Source: a virus. Taken from it: 64,000 nt of DNA. Both the position numbers and the translations under genes were made by a program. The notes below the pieces were generated by a model. The model saw only the letters and a program-made list of their open reading frames with translations. It was not told the origin of the DNA and made no database searches. The stretch covers positions 62,001-126,000 of the IMG/VR virus record IMGVR_UViG_3300044997_001199. One strand, 5' to 3'. This document shows positions 40,163-47,882 of the stretch, piece after piece. Numbering within the stretch: the stretch's first letter is position 1; the number at the start of each line of letters is the position of its first letter.

Positions 40163-40900
40163 GTGAATACAAAAATTTTTAAGTTGATATCTGAACAATT
40201 AAATCAGAGCTTTGGATTGGCAAGATATCAGGGATTGGTTGATCGCATCAATGAACACACCGTGATTGATGATTTGCCCTGGACTCCGGCAAGATACAGA
40301 AAATTCAAACAATGCATCGAAACAGAACTAGACTTGACCTCCACATTCTCAGGTTCGATCAAAGACACTGTGGATGATTTTGATCAGCGATATTCTGCCA
40401 GGTTCTTTGGCCAGATGTGGAAACCGAGAACCGACGAGTATTTTTACACGGGTTGGAATCTAGTTGAGGAAATCAATCGGCAGGATCCCCAATCAGTGTT
40501 AGATGTTGGTTGCGGTTATCATCCGTTCAAGGGACGTATACGAAATCTAATTGGTATTGATCCCTATAACAATTGTGCAGATTACATGATAGATATATTG
40601 GATTATCGGGTCCCCGACGGAACACACGATCATATCATTGCACTGGGGTCGATCAATTTCAACTCAAAACAAGACATAGAATTGAGATTCGCCCAGTGTG
40701 TTAGATTGTTATCTCCCGGCGGCCGGCTATACATGCGTTGCAATCCGGGCATTGCCTGGTCTGCAGGACCGTATGTTGACATTTTTCCTTGGAGTTTTGA
40801 AACTGCGTACGAACTGTCCACGAAATATCAGCTGACTCTGTCGGCTATCAAGAAAGACTATGATCGACTAGCAATATTTTTTAGCAAATCTTTTACTTGA
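40163..40900 (+). CDS. Class I SAM-dependent methyltransferase (plus strand)
   Basis: The 245-residue protein starts with GTG (40163) after GGAAAAA. It has motif I VLDVGCGYHPFKG, a following acidic LIGIDPYNN, and LLSPGGRLYMRCNPG as motif VI region. N-terminal 100 residues form an extra helical part. It lies divergently from the ferritin-like gene and converges with the SGNH-like gene, overlapping it by 43 nt on the opposite strand. No DNA-methylase motif. Substrate unknown. Confidence 0.8.
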   Translation: MNTKIFKLISEQLNQSFGLARYQGLVDRINEHTVIDDLPWTPARYRKFKQCIETELDLTSTFSGSIKDTVDDFDQRYSARFFGQMWKPRTDEYFYTGWNLVEEINRQDPQSVLDVGCGYHPFKGRIRNLIGIDPYNNCADYMIDILDYRVPDGTHDHIIALGSINFNSKQDIELRFAQCVRLLSPGGRLYMRCNPGIAWSAGPYVDIFPWSFETAYELSTKYQLTLSAIKKDYDRLAIFFSKSFT

Positions 40901-41499
40901 TTGATCCAATGATCGGCTGCAGCATGATGTGCTGTATCCATTGGATGATTACGTTCGGTAATCAAAAACTGTTTTTTCTTGCTCCATTCCAAAAAGTTAT
41001 CCCCATCGAAGTTACGCAAGTGTGGGGAAATTTTTGATTGCAAATATCTAATAGCGTGACTATTGTCGCTGGGGCGTTGCTCAAACAACAAATGATCCAT
41101 ATATGTCATTAGGAATGGAATTTTTTGATCCTGTAAATACTCGATTGCAGTGCTCACCCAGATCAAAGAATTGAGTTTATCCTGCCAGTCGGATTGTAAA
41201 TGTTTGTAATAAATTTCATTGAGTGGTATCGTTTCCCCGGGACGAATGGTTTTCCAGCGATGATTGCCGGGGTTTAAATCAACCCGATCGGCAAATGTCC
41301 AATTGACTATTACGATAGTATCGCTGTTTCTGGCATGATGCAGCACTCGGTGACAGATTCTTAAATTTCCCACGCCTCCGCGGGCATGATTGTCATGCCC
41401 GAGACCCAGGCGTTGAGCAATGATTGCCGGCCAAGTCTGTGTGGGATCACTTAGTTCGTCGCCGGCAAGAAAACTACAGCCGAAACTTTGTATTTTCAT
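40858..41499 (-). CDS. SGNH-hydrolase-like phage protein
   Basis: The 213-residue protein starts MKIQSFGCSFLAGDELSDPT: FGCSF is the SGNH block I position, NHARGGVGNLRI matches blocks II/III (G, N), and IVIVNWTFADRVDL a further core strand. The C-terminal ERNHPMDTAHHAAAD is the D-x-x-H block V (D and H present). It resembles the 1-568 and 20124-20933 proteins. Its ATG overlaps the small upstream gene (ATGA). Hydrolase activity is plausible but untested. Confidence 0.68.
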   Translation of the reverse strand: MKIQSFGCSFLAGDELSDPTQTWPAIIAQRLGLGHDNHARGGVGNLRICHRVLHHARNSDTIVIVNWTFADRVDLNPGNHRWKTIRPGETIPLNEIYYKHLQSDWQDKLNSLIWVSTAIEYLQDQKIPFLMTYMDHLLFEQRPSDNSHAIRYLQSKISPHLRNFDGDNFLEWSKKKQFLITERNHPMDTAHHAAADHWINQVKDLLKNIASRS

Positions 41500-41651
41500 T
41501 GATCATGCACCGGGCTGATTGTTTTCGCTAGCTGTTGTAAATGCTCCAGAAAAACTAGACCGCAATCTCTGTACCTTAGATGCCACATCATAGCCTCCAC
41601 GAACAAATTCTGAGCTTTGCTCTTGTATGGCCTCAGTGTTGTATCAATCAG
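41496..41651 (-). CDS. Small 51-residue protein with non-ATG start
   Basis: Between the SGNH-like gene and the Cys-cluster gene a frame of 51 codons is open: LIDTTLRPYKSKAQNLFVEA, then MMWHLRYRDCGLVFLEHLQQ and a tail ending SPVHDQ. It ends in an ATGA overlap with the next gene. No ATG occurs before codon 21, so translation would start at CTG (41649-41651) or a near codon, or at the internal ATG for 31 residues. The amphipathic helix and coupling suggest it is real. Confidence 0.45.
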   Translation of the reverse strand: MIDTTLRPYKSKAQNLFVEAMMWHLRYRDCGLVFLEHLQQLAKTISPVHDQ

Positions 41652-42051
41652 TTATGGGGCCGCCTTCGACCCAGGCTATGCATGTTCTCTTGGCAGCACA
41701 TTTGAATTTCAAAAACTTACAGTACCCCAGAGTACCAGCATCAATGGTATCGTGCGGATCGGATCCGGCCTCGGATCCGATACCTTGAGCAATACAATCT
41801 TGTATTTTTTCAGTGATGTCAAACGCTGCACAGTTACCGCACCGTGCAGATTTGGCATCATCGAGATCGGACATGTTCCATTCGTCGGCGATCCGGGTCC
41901 AGTATTCTTCATTGGGCTCGTTGGGATTCAATGGACCGTAGTTATACTCATCTATGGCCTTTTTGCGGTTGCGGAGATTGAGATCAATGCTCTGCGTGGC
42001 TGGGGGACAGCCACGCTCTATTGCCTCGAGCAAGTTGATTATGTCACGCAT
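41644..42051 (-). CDS. Conserved phage protein with Cys cluster
   Basis: The start MRDIINLLEAIERG is chosen inside the longer frame. The 135-residue protein has DLNLRNRKKAIDEYNYGPLN, ARCGNCAAFDITEKIQDCIAQG and GYCKFLKFKCAAKRTCIAWV; I recall this whole arrangement from T4-like marine phages. Cysteines in CGNC, DC, YC, KC and TC could bind zinc or an Fe-S cluster. The leader LLE-A fits a T4-type prohead-protease site, so it may be a head-internal protein. Function unknown. Confidence 0.7.
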   Translation of the reverse strand: MRDIINLLEAIERGCPPATQSIDLNLRNRKKAIDEYNYGPLNPNEPNEEYWTRIADEWNMSDLDDAKSARCGNCAAFDITEKIQDCIAQGIGSEAGSDPHDTIDAGTLGYCKFLKFKCAAKRTCIAWVEGGPITD

Positions 42052-42058
42052 CGTCGAA

Positions 42059-42166
42059 TCAGGCCTTGAGCCGCTGTTCCAATTCGTACAATGCAACCTG
42101 GAAATTTGGTGCTTCGATCACGATGGTACGGTCGGGATTTCTCACGTTGAATGTGTAGGACTTCAT
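42059..42166 (-). CDS. 35-residue protein with strong ribosome site
   Basis: The gap gives a short ATG ORF starting MKSYTFNVRNPDRTIVIEAP and ending LEQRLKA. AAGGAGAAA lies 5 nt before the ATG, the best ribosome site nearby, and the ATG overlaps the preceding stop (ATGA). Beta-hairpin plus helix pattern. Function unknown. Confidence 0.65.
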   Translation of the reverse strand: MKSYTFNVRNPDRTIVIEAPNFQVALYELEQRLKA

Positions 42167-42744
42167 GATGTTTCTCCTTTGTAAAAATCAATACCTGCTG
42201 CATCCTGCAGGTCGCGTATGTCTGGCTTCACACAATGGATACGCTTTGTGGGGAGACCAGCTGCCTCGCGCCACTCGTTGAGATCGGTTTCTCGTTCTCG
42301 ACGATAAGCGTCCGGAGTCAGTGGTACGATTTCCGAAAATACCTGTTCGCTCCAGGGCATGTAACGGCCATCGTAGTGCATGACCCAGTCTTTGAGTTCA
42401 AACTCGGTCAGGGTAGATAGATCATCCAGCAGTTCGTTGATCAGTCGCGGTGCAGCACTGCGGCGCCGCAGTTCCACATACACGAGATAACGATTGGGTT
42501 TGAGTTCGCCTGGACTGCAATCTGCATCCACTACAAAATCATAGCCCTTTTCAAACCATGACATCAAGTCTCGGGCAGCCCGTTTGCTGCGAACAAAAAA
42601 GCTGATCACAATGATATCCTCGTCGTCGCCCATCTTGGAACTGAATTCGTCCACGTGGATGGAGGGCTTTATCATGCCTTCGAGGTCGCGGAATTCCAGA
42701 CCTTCAGAAAGCCGGCGCGATCGATTGTAGTTGCTGTTGTGCAT
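42163..42744 (-). CDS. Conserved-type phage protein
   Basis: The start MHNSNYNRSRRLSEGLEFRD lies 1 nt after the preceding stop; a longer upstream start inside the neighbour is rejected. The 193-residue protein has DIIVISFFVRSKRAARDLMS, YLVYVELRRRSAAPRLINEL and FELKDWVMHYDGRYMPWSE. I recall this and the next protein as an adjacent pair in T4-like marine phages, without known role. Ferredoxin-like alpha/beta pattern. Confidence 0.68.
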   Translation of the reverse strand: MHNSNYNRSRRLSEGLEFRDLEGMIKPSIHVDEFSSKMGDDEDIIVISFFVRSKRAARDLMSWFEKGYDFVVDADCSPGELKPNRYLVYVELRRRSAAPRLINELLDDLSTLTEFELKDWVMHYDGRYMPWSEQVFSEIVPLTPDAYRRERETDLNEWREAAGLPTKRIHCVKPDIRDLQDAAGIDFYKGETS

Positions 42745-42745
42745 T

Positions 42746-43279
42746 TTATGCTTGCTTGTCTCTCTGATATTCTTCTTGATCCAGATCCATTTCATAGGCC
42801 CGGTCTAGATCTTCGAGATCGATTTCTTCATCTTCCATTTCCACAGAACCAGTGCGGATGTCACTCATCAGGGCCTTGGGTATGATGATCTCTACCAGCC
42901 ATACCGGACGTTCCACTAGCCTGGCCTTCTTGGTTCCGGGGATGAAATCGTTGGGGTTAGTGATACGTATGGGTATCGTGATCTTGGTTTTTCTGTACAA
43001 GACCCGTATGTCAAATGGCAGCAGACGCCGTGCGCCGCGCGGATCAGGCATGAGATGTTCGGGCCAGAGAAATGTACAGGCCACGCGATATCTACCAATG
43101 TCTGGACCTTCTACTAACTCGCCTATGTCCCAGTTGCGGAATGCATAGAGGTCCAGTTCGTCTAACACACGTTCGAAATCCAGCAGGGTAGTGAGACTGC
43201 CATTGGACATATAGATGTCACGGATGTTGTCGGCTACCTGCCAATAGTTTTTGTGATTTTTAAATGTGTCGCGATCCAT
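42746..43279 (-). CDS. Conserved-type phage protein, late promoter
   Basis: I choose the ATG at 43279 (MDRDTFKNHKNYWQVADNIR) because a CATAAATAC box ends 5 nt upstream, like other late genes here. The 177-residue protein has LDELDLYAFRNWDIGELVEG, FLWPEHLMPDPRGARRLLPF and an acidic C-terminus rich in Glu/Asp. The partner gene follows after 1 nt. It is found in T4-like marine phages as I recall. Virion or assembly role likely, not proven. Confidence 0.72.
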   Translation of the reverse strand: MDRDTFKNHKNYWQVADNIRDIYMSNGSLTTLLDFERVLDELDLYAFRNWDIGELVEGPDIGRYRVACTFLWPEHLMPDPRGARRLLPFDIRVLYRKTKITIPIRITNPNDFIPGTKKARLVERPVWLVEIIIPKALMSDIRTGSVEMEDEEIDLEDLDRAYEMDLDQEEYQRDKQA

Positions 43280-43284
43280 GACAG

Positions 43285-43292
43285 TATTTATG
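43285..43292 (-). promoter_or_regulatory. Late-type CATAAATA box, 5 nt from ATG
   Basis: Minus-strand CATAAATA, then CTGTC and the ATG at 43279; it decides the start of the 177-aa protein. Confidence 0.6.
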
Positions 43293-43398
43293 GGTTGCGA
43301 CAATTCCTGGGGTTTTTGGTCTAAAACCTGCCGAGCGAAATATTTAGTCGAGATCTTGACTGAAAACTGTGCCTATTAAATTCGTGGCAGTGTCTCTT

Positions 43399-43404
43399 TA
43401 AATA
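43399..43404 (+). promoter_or_regulatory. Late-type TAAATAC box before phoH
   Basis: Plus-strand TTTAAATAC; the predicted start site near 43410 would leave a leader of about 28 nt with AAGGAG before the TTG at 43438. Confidence 0.5.
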
Positions 43405-43437
43405 CCTGCGTTGTACCATCCCAAAAGGAGAATAGTC

Positions 43438-44175
43438 TTGAGCCGCAATCGAGCAGCAAAAACACAAAAACGCATGAATACCTCAGTTCTAGAAAACACT
43501 ATCAATTTCAACCAAGCACCCCGCAATCAAACACGGAAAATCGATCTGGTGCCACGCTCGCGCAGCCAAGAACGATTGGTGTTGGCCCTACAGGACGCAC
43601 AGGTTCCGATCGTGGTCGCAGTGGGACCAGCTGGAACAGGTAAAACCTATCTGGCCATGCAGGCCGCAGTCAAGGCCCTGCGAGAGGGCGAATGTGAACG
43701 TATTGTCATAACCAGACCTGCCGTGGGCGTGGAGGACGAGCGTCATGGATTTTTGCCCGGAAATCTCACAGCCAAGATGGAGCCCTGGACTCGGCCGTTG
43801 CTGGATGTAGCACGCGAGTACTATCGTACTCAGGACCTGGTAAGCATGATAGAAAATCAGATTATCGAAATCGCACCTCTGGCATTCATGAGAGGTCGCA
43901 CGTTCAAGGATTCCTGGATCATAGCAGACGAAATGCAAAATGCCACCCCGGGGCAGGTAAAAATGTTGATGACACGCATTGGCTCTCACAGTCGCGTAGT
44001 CATAACCGGAGATGTCGAGCAGGCCGATCGTCAGGGCAAAGACAATGGATTGTTGGATCTGTGTCAGAAATTGCAGGCCAATCCGGTGTCAGGGATCGCA
44101 GTGTGCGAACTTGGTGCACGTGATGTGCAACGCCATCCTATCATCGGATCGATATTGCAACTCTACAATGTCTAG
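43438..44175 (+). CDS. phoH: PhoH-like ATPase
   Basis: The start is a TTG (43438) with AAGGAG 7 nt upstream; an earlier TTG at 43411 is 6 nt after a TAAATAC box and would give 9 more residues. The 245-residue protein has Walker A GPAGTGKT (63-70 from this start), IVITRPAVGVEDERHGFLPG, IIADEMQNATPGQVKMLMTR and VVITGDVEQAD, all PhoH hallmarks. PhoH is common in marine phages; its role is unsettled, possibly RNA handling under stress. It converges with the HAD gene (4-nt overlap). Confidence 0.95.
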   Translation: MSRNRAAKTQKRMNTSVLENTINFNQAPRNQTRKIDLVPRSRSQERLVLALQDAQVPIVVAVGPAGTGKTYLAMQAAVKALREGECERIVITRPAVGVEDERHGFLPGNLTAKMEPWTRPLLDVAREYYRTQDLVSMIENQIIEIAPLAFMRGRTFKDSWIIADEMQNATPGQVKMLMTRIGSHSRVVITGDVEQADRQGKDNGLLDLCQKLQANPVSGIAVCELGARDVQRHPIIGSILQLYNV

Positions 44176-44786
44176 CCTGTGATGGTTTGATAAATGTCCT
44201 GCCAGTCACGAGCTCGGACGATCAGGGCATGATTGTAACTGACATTATGATCATGCTCTAGCAGTATTGATTTCAGCCCGATCCTGGTGCCTGCCAGGGC
44301 ATTTTCCGGTTTGTCCTCCACCCACCATAGACCACTGTCTCGGTAAGGTTTCAGTGCCTCATCCTTGTTGCTACCGGTTTCCAGGCACAGTATGCTATCA
44401 AAAACATCACCAAAGTGATTTTGGAGATTCTGTTTTCTCAACTGCACTGCATAGGGATCCTCACTGAGGCTGGTAATCACAGTGAATCGATAGCCGTGTT
44501 GTTGGTTGAGCCGTTTGACCCATGGCACTGCATCGCGAAACGGGGTTAGAAAACCAATGGCAGCTGATTCGTTGAACAATTTGGTATATTTTTTTGCCTG
44601 TGATTCCGGAATATCAAATTGGTCATGTATACAATAGTATCCCTGTGCGCCTGGCTGCTGCTGTAGTCCGCGAGCCGCCATCCACTGCTGGAAGGTTTCC
44701 GTCCAATCCAGCAACACTCCGTCGCAGTCAACCAGGATTGTTTTGTGATTCACCAATGATCTCGATTTGATAGCCATTGATTTCAA
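44172..44786 (-). CDS. HAD-family phosphatase/nucleotidase
   Basis: The 204-residue protein has the HAD set: TILVDCDGVLLDW (D20, D22), FTVITSLSEDP (motif II Ser/Thr), SNKDEALKPYRDSGLWWVED (motifs III-IV, WVED). It fits the 5'-nucleotidase-like HAD proteins of T4-like phages. The start lies 59 nt inside the upstream gene; a GTG at 44753 would shorten the overlap. A role in nucleotide turnover is likely. It converges with phoH. Confidence 0.78.
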   Translation of the reverse strand: MKSMAIKSRSLVNHKTILVDCDGVLLDWTETFQQWMAARGLQQQPGAQGYYCIHDQFDIPESQAKKYTKLFNESAAIGFLTPFRDAVPWVKRLNQQHGYRFTVITSLSEDPYAVQLRKQNLQNHFGDVFDSILCLETGSNKDEALKPYRDSGLWWVEDKPENALAGTRIGLKSILLEHDHNVSYNHALIVRARDWQDIYQTITG

Positions 44787-45018
44787 ACATCTGTTGGATC
44801 AGCGAACTATAATGTTTGTGATAGTATTCAACGATGTTCCCAAAGTTCAGCGGTATGTTGTGTCCTTCGAGCCTGGCCTTGATTACCTCGAGGTTTTTAA
44901 AGTCCAATATCACGCTGGCCATGGTATAATCTCGTAACTTGAGACTGCGACGAGGTGAGACCCGCTCGTCGAGCTGTCCATTGGGCTTACGAAAGTATGT
45001 GACCGTGAGGTATCTCAT
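44728..45018 (-). CDS. Small conserved phage protein after gp44
   Basis: The 96-residue protein starts MRYLTVTYFRKPNGQLDE and has MASVILDFKNLEVIKARLEG and a helical end. I recall this small protein from T4-like marine phages as unassigned. Its place right after gp44 is where T4 has the clamp-loader subunit gp62, but the motif content and short length do not match gp62 as I know it. The ATG overlaps the gp44 stop (ATGA). Confidence 0.68.
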   Translation of the reverse strand: MRYLTVTYFRKPNGQLDERVSPRRSLKLRDYTMASVILDFKNLEVIKARLEGHNIPLNFGNIVEYYHKHYSSLIQQMFEINGYQIEIIGESQNNPG

Positions 45019-45938
45019 TGTATCTGACTCAGTTCGATCAATGTGGCCGAAAGATTGATTTCGGTATCGGCCACAGCATTGTGACTGACCAGCCCGTTGC
45101 GTATGATCACGATGGCCTGATCCTGTTGCTCGTCGGTGGTTCCCCAGAGATCAAGGTTGTCATACATCCAGCGAAAGATATCCTCGGTCTCCTCGGGAGT
45201 GCTCTGCTGACAGATCAAGGTACGTGCAGCACGTATCTGACCGGATTTGAACAGTTGCACACAGTCCAGCTTCCAATCTCTGCTGCCAGCATCGGCGCTT
45301 GACGCCGTGGACAATTTGCCCGACTGGCTGTGTAACTGAACGAGATTCAAACATTTTCGTAGATCTGGATAGGTAGCACGAACATAGTTGTCTAGGGTGT
45401 CAAGATCAAAGTCCACGTCTTCGCTGACCAAGACCGTGGCCACTCGCGCAGTAAATTCGGCCTGATCGGTCTTGGCGATGGTCAGGTGCTGGCATCGACT
45501 GTGCAACGGTGGGATGATCTTGTTGGGCCAGTTACAGGTCAACACGAATCTCACAGATGCGCTGTAGTCCTCCATGAGATTGCGCAGAGAAGGCTGTACT
45601 GATTCGCGATTCATGTAATCTGCTTCGTCGATCAAGACCACCTTGAACGTGCCAAAGGGCATGGTCTGGCAGAATGAAATCAAGCGATCTACCCATTCGA
45701 TCTTGCGCCCTTCCTTGGAACCGTTGACGTAGAGAACGTCATACTCGTCCACCCTCAGTTCGTTGATCAAGACCTTGGCCAGGGTAGTTTTACCGGTTCC
45801 TGGACTGCCCGACAGCAAGAGATGGGGAATGGTCTTGGATCGGATCCAGGCAGTGACCTGTTCGCGCTGTGCGTCGTCTACAAAAACATAGTGTTCGACA
45901 TCACACGGTCTGTATTTTTCGGTCCAGAGATCTTTCAT
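45015..45938 (-). CDS. 44: Clamp-loader ATPase (T4 gp44-like)
   Basis: The gp44 tetramer with gp62 loads the gp45 clamp. The 307-residue protein starts WTEKYRPCDVEHYVF, has Walker A GSPGTGKT (44-51), the VLIDEADYM box (DEAD at 104-107), FVLTCNWPNKIIPPLHSRC with the SRC arginine finger. It has the length of T4 gp44 (319). It works with gp45 (12263-12985) and gp43. A zinc-ribbon gene lies 5 nt upstream. Confidence 0.93.
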   Translation of the reverse strand: MKDLWTEKYRPCDVEHYVFVDDAQREQVTAWIRSKTIPHLLLSGSPGTGKTTLAKVLINELRVDEYDVLYVNGSKEGRKIEWVDRLISFCQTMPFGTFKVVLIDEADYMNRESVQPSLRNLMEDYSASVRFVLTCNWPNKIIPPLHSRCQHLTIAKTDQAEFTARVATVLVSEDVDFDLDTLDNYVRATYPDLRKCLNLVQLHSQSGKLSTASSADAGSRDWKLDCVQLFKSGQIRAARTLICQQSTPEETEDIFRWMYDNLDLWGTTDEQQDQAIVIIRNGLVSHNAVADTEINLSATLIELSQIQ

Positions 45939-45943
45939 GGAGT

Positions 45944-46117
45944 TTATGTCCGGCGTTGAAAAAATTTTTTGATGATCAGCAGCCGACGATCAAAACTGGT
46001 CATGGGCGGACGATGAGGACAGCGACCTTGATCCCAGTCACAGTCCGGTGCAACGGATTTTCTGCACACTGCGCATTTTACTTTGTTGATTTTGGGCAGC
46101 ACAATCTGATTTTTCAA
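45944..46117 (-). CDS. Small zinc-ribbon protein
   Basis: Read from the gap: a TTG (46115-46117) start after GAGAG gives 57 residues, MKNQIVLPKINKVKCAVCRK at the start and LLIIKKFFQRRT at the end. CAVC (15-18), C26 and C33-P-H form a treble-clef or zinc-ribbon-like set. The basic C-terminus could contact nucleic acid. It is directly upstream of gp44 in one operon. Function unknown. Confidence 0.65.
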   Translation of the reverse strand: MKNQIVLPKINKVKCAVCRKSVAPDCDWDQGRCPHRPPMTSFDRRLLIIKKFFQRRT

Positions 46118-46157
46118 GACGTTCTCTCGTGTGTGATTGTTTGATAATAATGTATAC

Positions 46158-46538
46158 CTAGCGTGATTTTGATTCTACATGCAGTGCGTCACTGTGACTG
46201 TCGTCCTGTGGACGACAGTCACTGACCAACAGTATGTCACTGGGATCAACTTTTCTCACAGTTTTTTTGCCCTGGGCATCTTCGATTTCAAGACCGCGAG
46301 TCCAGCGACCGTGTGCCACACAGATCCATTGTCCCGGCGACACATCTTGCTGTTCGGGTCCCACGGCAGTGACCTGTCCCCAACGCGGGCGGATACCAGT
46401 GCCTTTGCCGTTATCATTCAACAACACAATACCACCCTGGGTAAATCTTTCGTCAAACTGCATGTCGTGTACTAGCACCCAATCATGCAAGGTACGCAGT
46501 TGGACAACGGACTGTGGTGCAAAAGCTGATTTATTCAT
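46158..46538 (-). CDS. GroES/gp31-like co-chaperonin
   Basis: The start is the ATG at 46538 (MNKSAFAP). The 126-residue protein has the GroES fold strands: LHDWVLVHDMQFDERFTQGG (the flexible-loop region), IVLLNDNGKGTGIRPRWGQV, VGPEQQDVSPGQWICVAHGR and DILLVSDCR at the end. In T4, gp31 replaces GroES for folding of the large capsid protein. This one likely caps host GroEL. It is longer than GroES (97), like gp31 (111). Confidence 0.85.
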   Translation of the reverse strand: MNKSAFAPQSVVQLRTLHDWVLVHDMQFDERFTQGGIVLLNDNGKGTGIRPRWGQVTAVGPEQQDVSPGQWICVAHGRWTRGLEIEDAQGKKTVRKVDPSDILLVSDCRPQDDSHSDALHVESKSR

Positions 46539-46746
46539 GATCACCGGAATCTTTAGAAATTTCTCGATTGTACTGTCGATTTACCTGTTGAGGCTTGTTG
46601 CTGATAACGCGATTGTTGTGGTCGATGAGATCGCCCTTGGCATTCACATTCATGTTGCCTACTGCTCGCACGTTTTCATTCTGCAGAATCAGCCGACCCA
46701 TGTCGATTTCTTTTCCCTGTGCTGTGCGATAAACATTTTTGGTCAT
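46531..46746 (-). CDS. Small conserved phage protein
   Basis: The 71-residue protein has VYRTAQGKEIDMGRLILQNE and VRAVGNMNVNAKGDLIDHNN, a pattern I recall as conserved in T4-like marine phages near structural genes. AGGAGAG precedes the ATG, and a TAAATAA box lies 19 nt upstream. It overlaps the co-chaperonin start by 8 nt. Possibly a virion accessory protein. Confidence 0.75.
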   Translation of the reverse strand: MTKNVYRTAQGKEIDMGRLILQNENVRAVGNMNVNAKGDLIDHNNRVISNKPQQVNRQYNREISKDSGDHE

Positions 46747-46765
46747 GGTACTCTCCTAAAAAAAT

Positions 46766-46771
46766 TATTTA
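46766..46771 (-). promoter_or_regulatory. Late-type TTAAATAA box
   Basis: Minus-strand TTAAATAA, 19 nt before the ATG at 46746, leader with AGGAGAG. It overlaps the stop of the DnaE-like gene. Confidence 0.5.
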
Positions 46772-47290
46772 ACGTAAAAATTCCGCTGGATCTAAATCGT
46801 AGTAGAGACTGTTAACTCGATGAACACCCAGTTTGTACAGCACGAAACTGGCCACGCACGATCCTCTACCAACTCCCCAGACAATGTTGTTATCTCTCAT
46901 GACATCAACCAGATACTTGAGATATCGTAACAAATCAAACATGTCACGTTCTTGGAACATCAATAATTCTTGGCCGACTCTCTGCAGTTCCGCATCGTCG
47001 CAGCAGGATCGCAGCACGTGCTTGGCGATGTCTAGGTCGCGATACTCCGGGGGCATGAACCAATGATTTTGTTGTCGACTGTCATATTCGTCAATAGAAA
47101 TCTCCGCATCGGTGGGCACGTGCCAGGTCGATAGGTTTCCTGGCTCGCCCAACAGACCCGACAATGCCTCCAAATCCACAGTGTGATCGACCACCAGGCC
47201 CAGCAGAGACGATATGCCACGGCCCTGCATGACCAGATCAATTATGTCATGGTCAGAATATACATATTCACCCACATGATTAATTTTCAT
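46769..47290 (-). CDS. DnaE-like (Pol III alpha) fragment protein
   Basis: I start at MKINHVGEYVYSDHDI (47290), because the longer frame overlaps the neighbour widely. The 173-residue protein ends with LLRYLKYLVDVMRDNNIVWG, then GVGRGSCVASFVLYKLGVHR and NSLYYDLDPAEFLR. This matches the DnaE block G-x-GRGS-x-x-x-S...LG(I/V)...(D/N)P-L-x-Y-x-L-x-F-E-R-F-L in order. No PHP or polymerase aspartates are present, so it is not a full polymerase. I recall it as a conserved marine phage protein. Function unknown. Confidence 0.7.
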   Translation of the reverse strand: MKINHVGEYVYSDHDIIDLVMQGRGISSLLGLVVDHTVDLEALSGLLGEPGNLSTWHVPTDAEISIDEYDSRQQNHWFMPPEYRDLDIAKHVLRSCCDDAELQRVGQELLMFQERDMFDLLRYLKYLVDVMRDNNIVWGVGRGSCVASFVLYKLGVHRVNSLYYDLDPAEFLR

Positions 47291-47882
47291 CTCGTCGGAA
47301 ATCCACGTAGACCACGGTATTCGGAGAGCCAGTGTCTGCTGCGTTCCATGCCAAGTCGTATTGAGACCATGATCCGGCTGGTATCGACGGGATCTCAGAC
47401 GAATCTTTGATGACATCTGAATGCTGTGTGCTGGCATGATGCCACCATCCACCGTCGGCAAATGGTCCGAGATTGTCATCAGAAAAATGTTGATACCAAA
47501 CCATGTCACCGAGCTCACTGGCAATATCTAGTTGCAAAATCTGCATGCGCCGTTCCACCACAGCACTTAACTTGCAATATAGCATGACGCCGACGACTTG
47601 ATCAAGTGGTTCTTCGGGCAAAGTGGTAATATTGATACCCAGATCTTGCATCATTGCGATGTCTTCGCGGTGTTGCGAATTCACAAACACAGTGTGAGAA
47701 AAATTATAATATACCATGGCCTTGATTCGATCCATGGCAATGTTAATTTCGTCGCAGTCTTCGGTGGCAGTTACCAGATGCAGATCGATTTTGTAGCGAT
47801 TGCACTGCAATTTTTCTTTGGGCTGCGACGGAATATAGAAACCGGCCAGGAATTCTAGATCACGGCGCAGAGAAACATTCAT
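47280..47882 (-). CDS. Conserved-type hypothetical phage protein
   Basis: The start MNVSLRRDLEFLAGFYIPSQ is set by coupling to the upstream gene (ATGA). The 200-residue protein has YKIDLHLVTATEDCDEINIA and MDRIKAMVYYNFSHTVFVNS, a Rossmann-like alpha/beta pattern, then an acidic-aromatic region with DDNLGPFADGGWWHHAST. It overlaps the DnaE-like gene by 11 nt and may act with it. I recall relatives in T4-like marine phages without function. Confidence 0.66.
   Translation of the reverse strand: MNVSLRRDLEFLAGFYIPSQPKEKLQCNRYKIDLHLVTATEDCDEINIAMDRIKAMVYYNFSHTVFVNSQHREDIAMMQDLGINITTLPEEPLDQVVGVMLYCKLSAVVERRMQILQLDIASELGDMVWYQHFSDDNLGPFADGGWWHHASTQHSDVIKDSSEIPSIPAGSWSQYDLAWNAADTGSPNTVVYVDFRRDEN

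Larger units (their letters stand above)
43280..43437. other. Divergent intergenic region, 177-aa gene / phoH
   Basis: 158 bp without a gene. It carries the minus-strand CATAAATA box, another TAAATA (43341-43346, minus) and the plus-strand phoH box. Nothing else stands out. Confidence 0.5.

Noticed and set aside
44728-45018. Assignment as clamp-loader subunit gp62
   Set aside because: Only the position fits; motifs and length do not.
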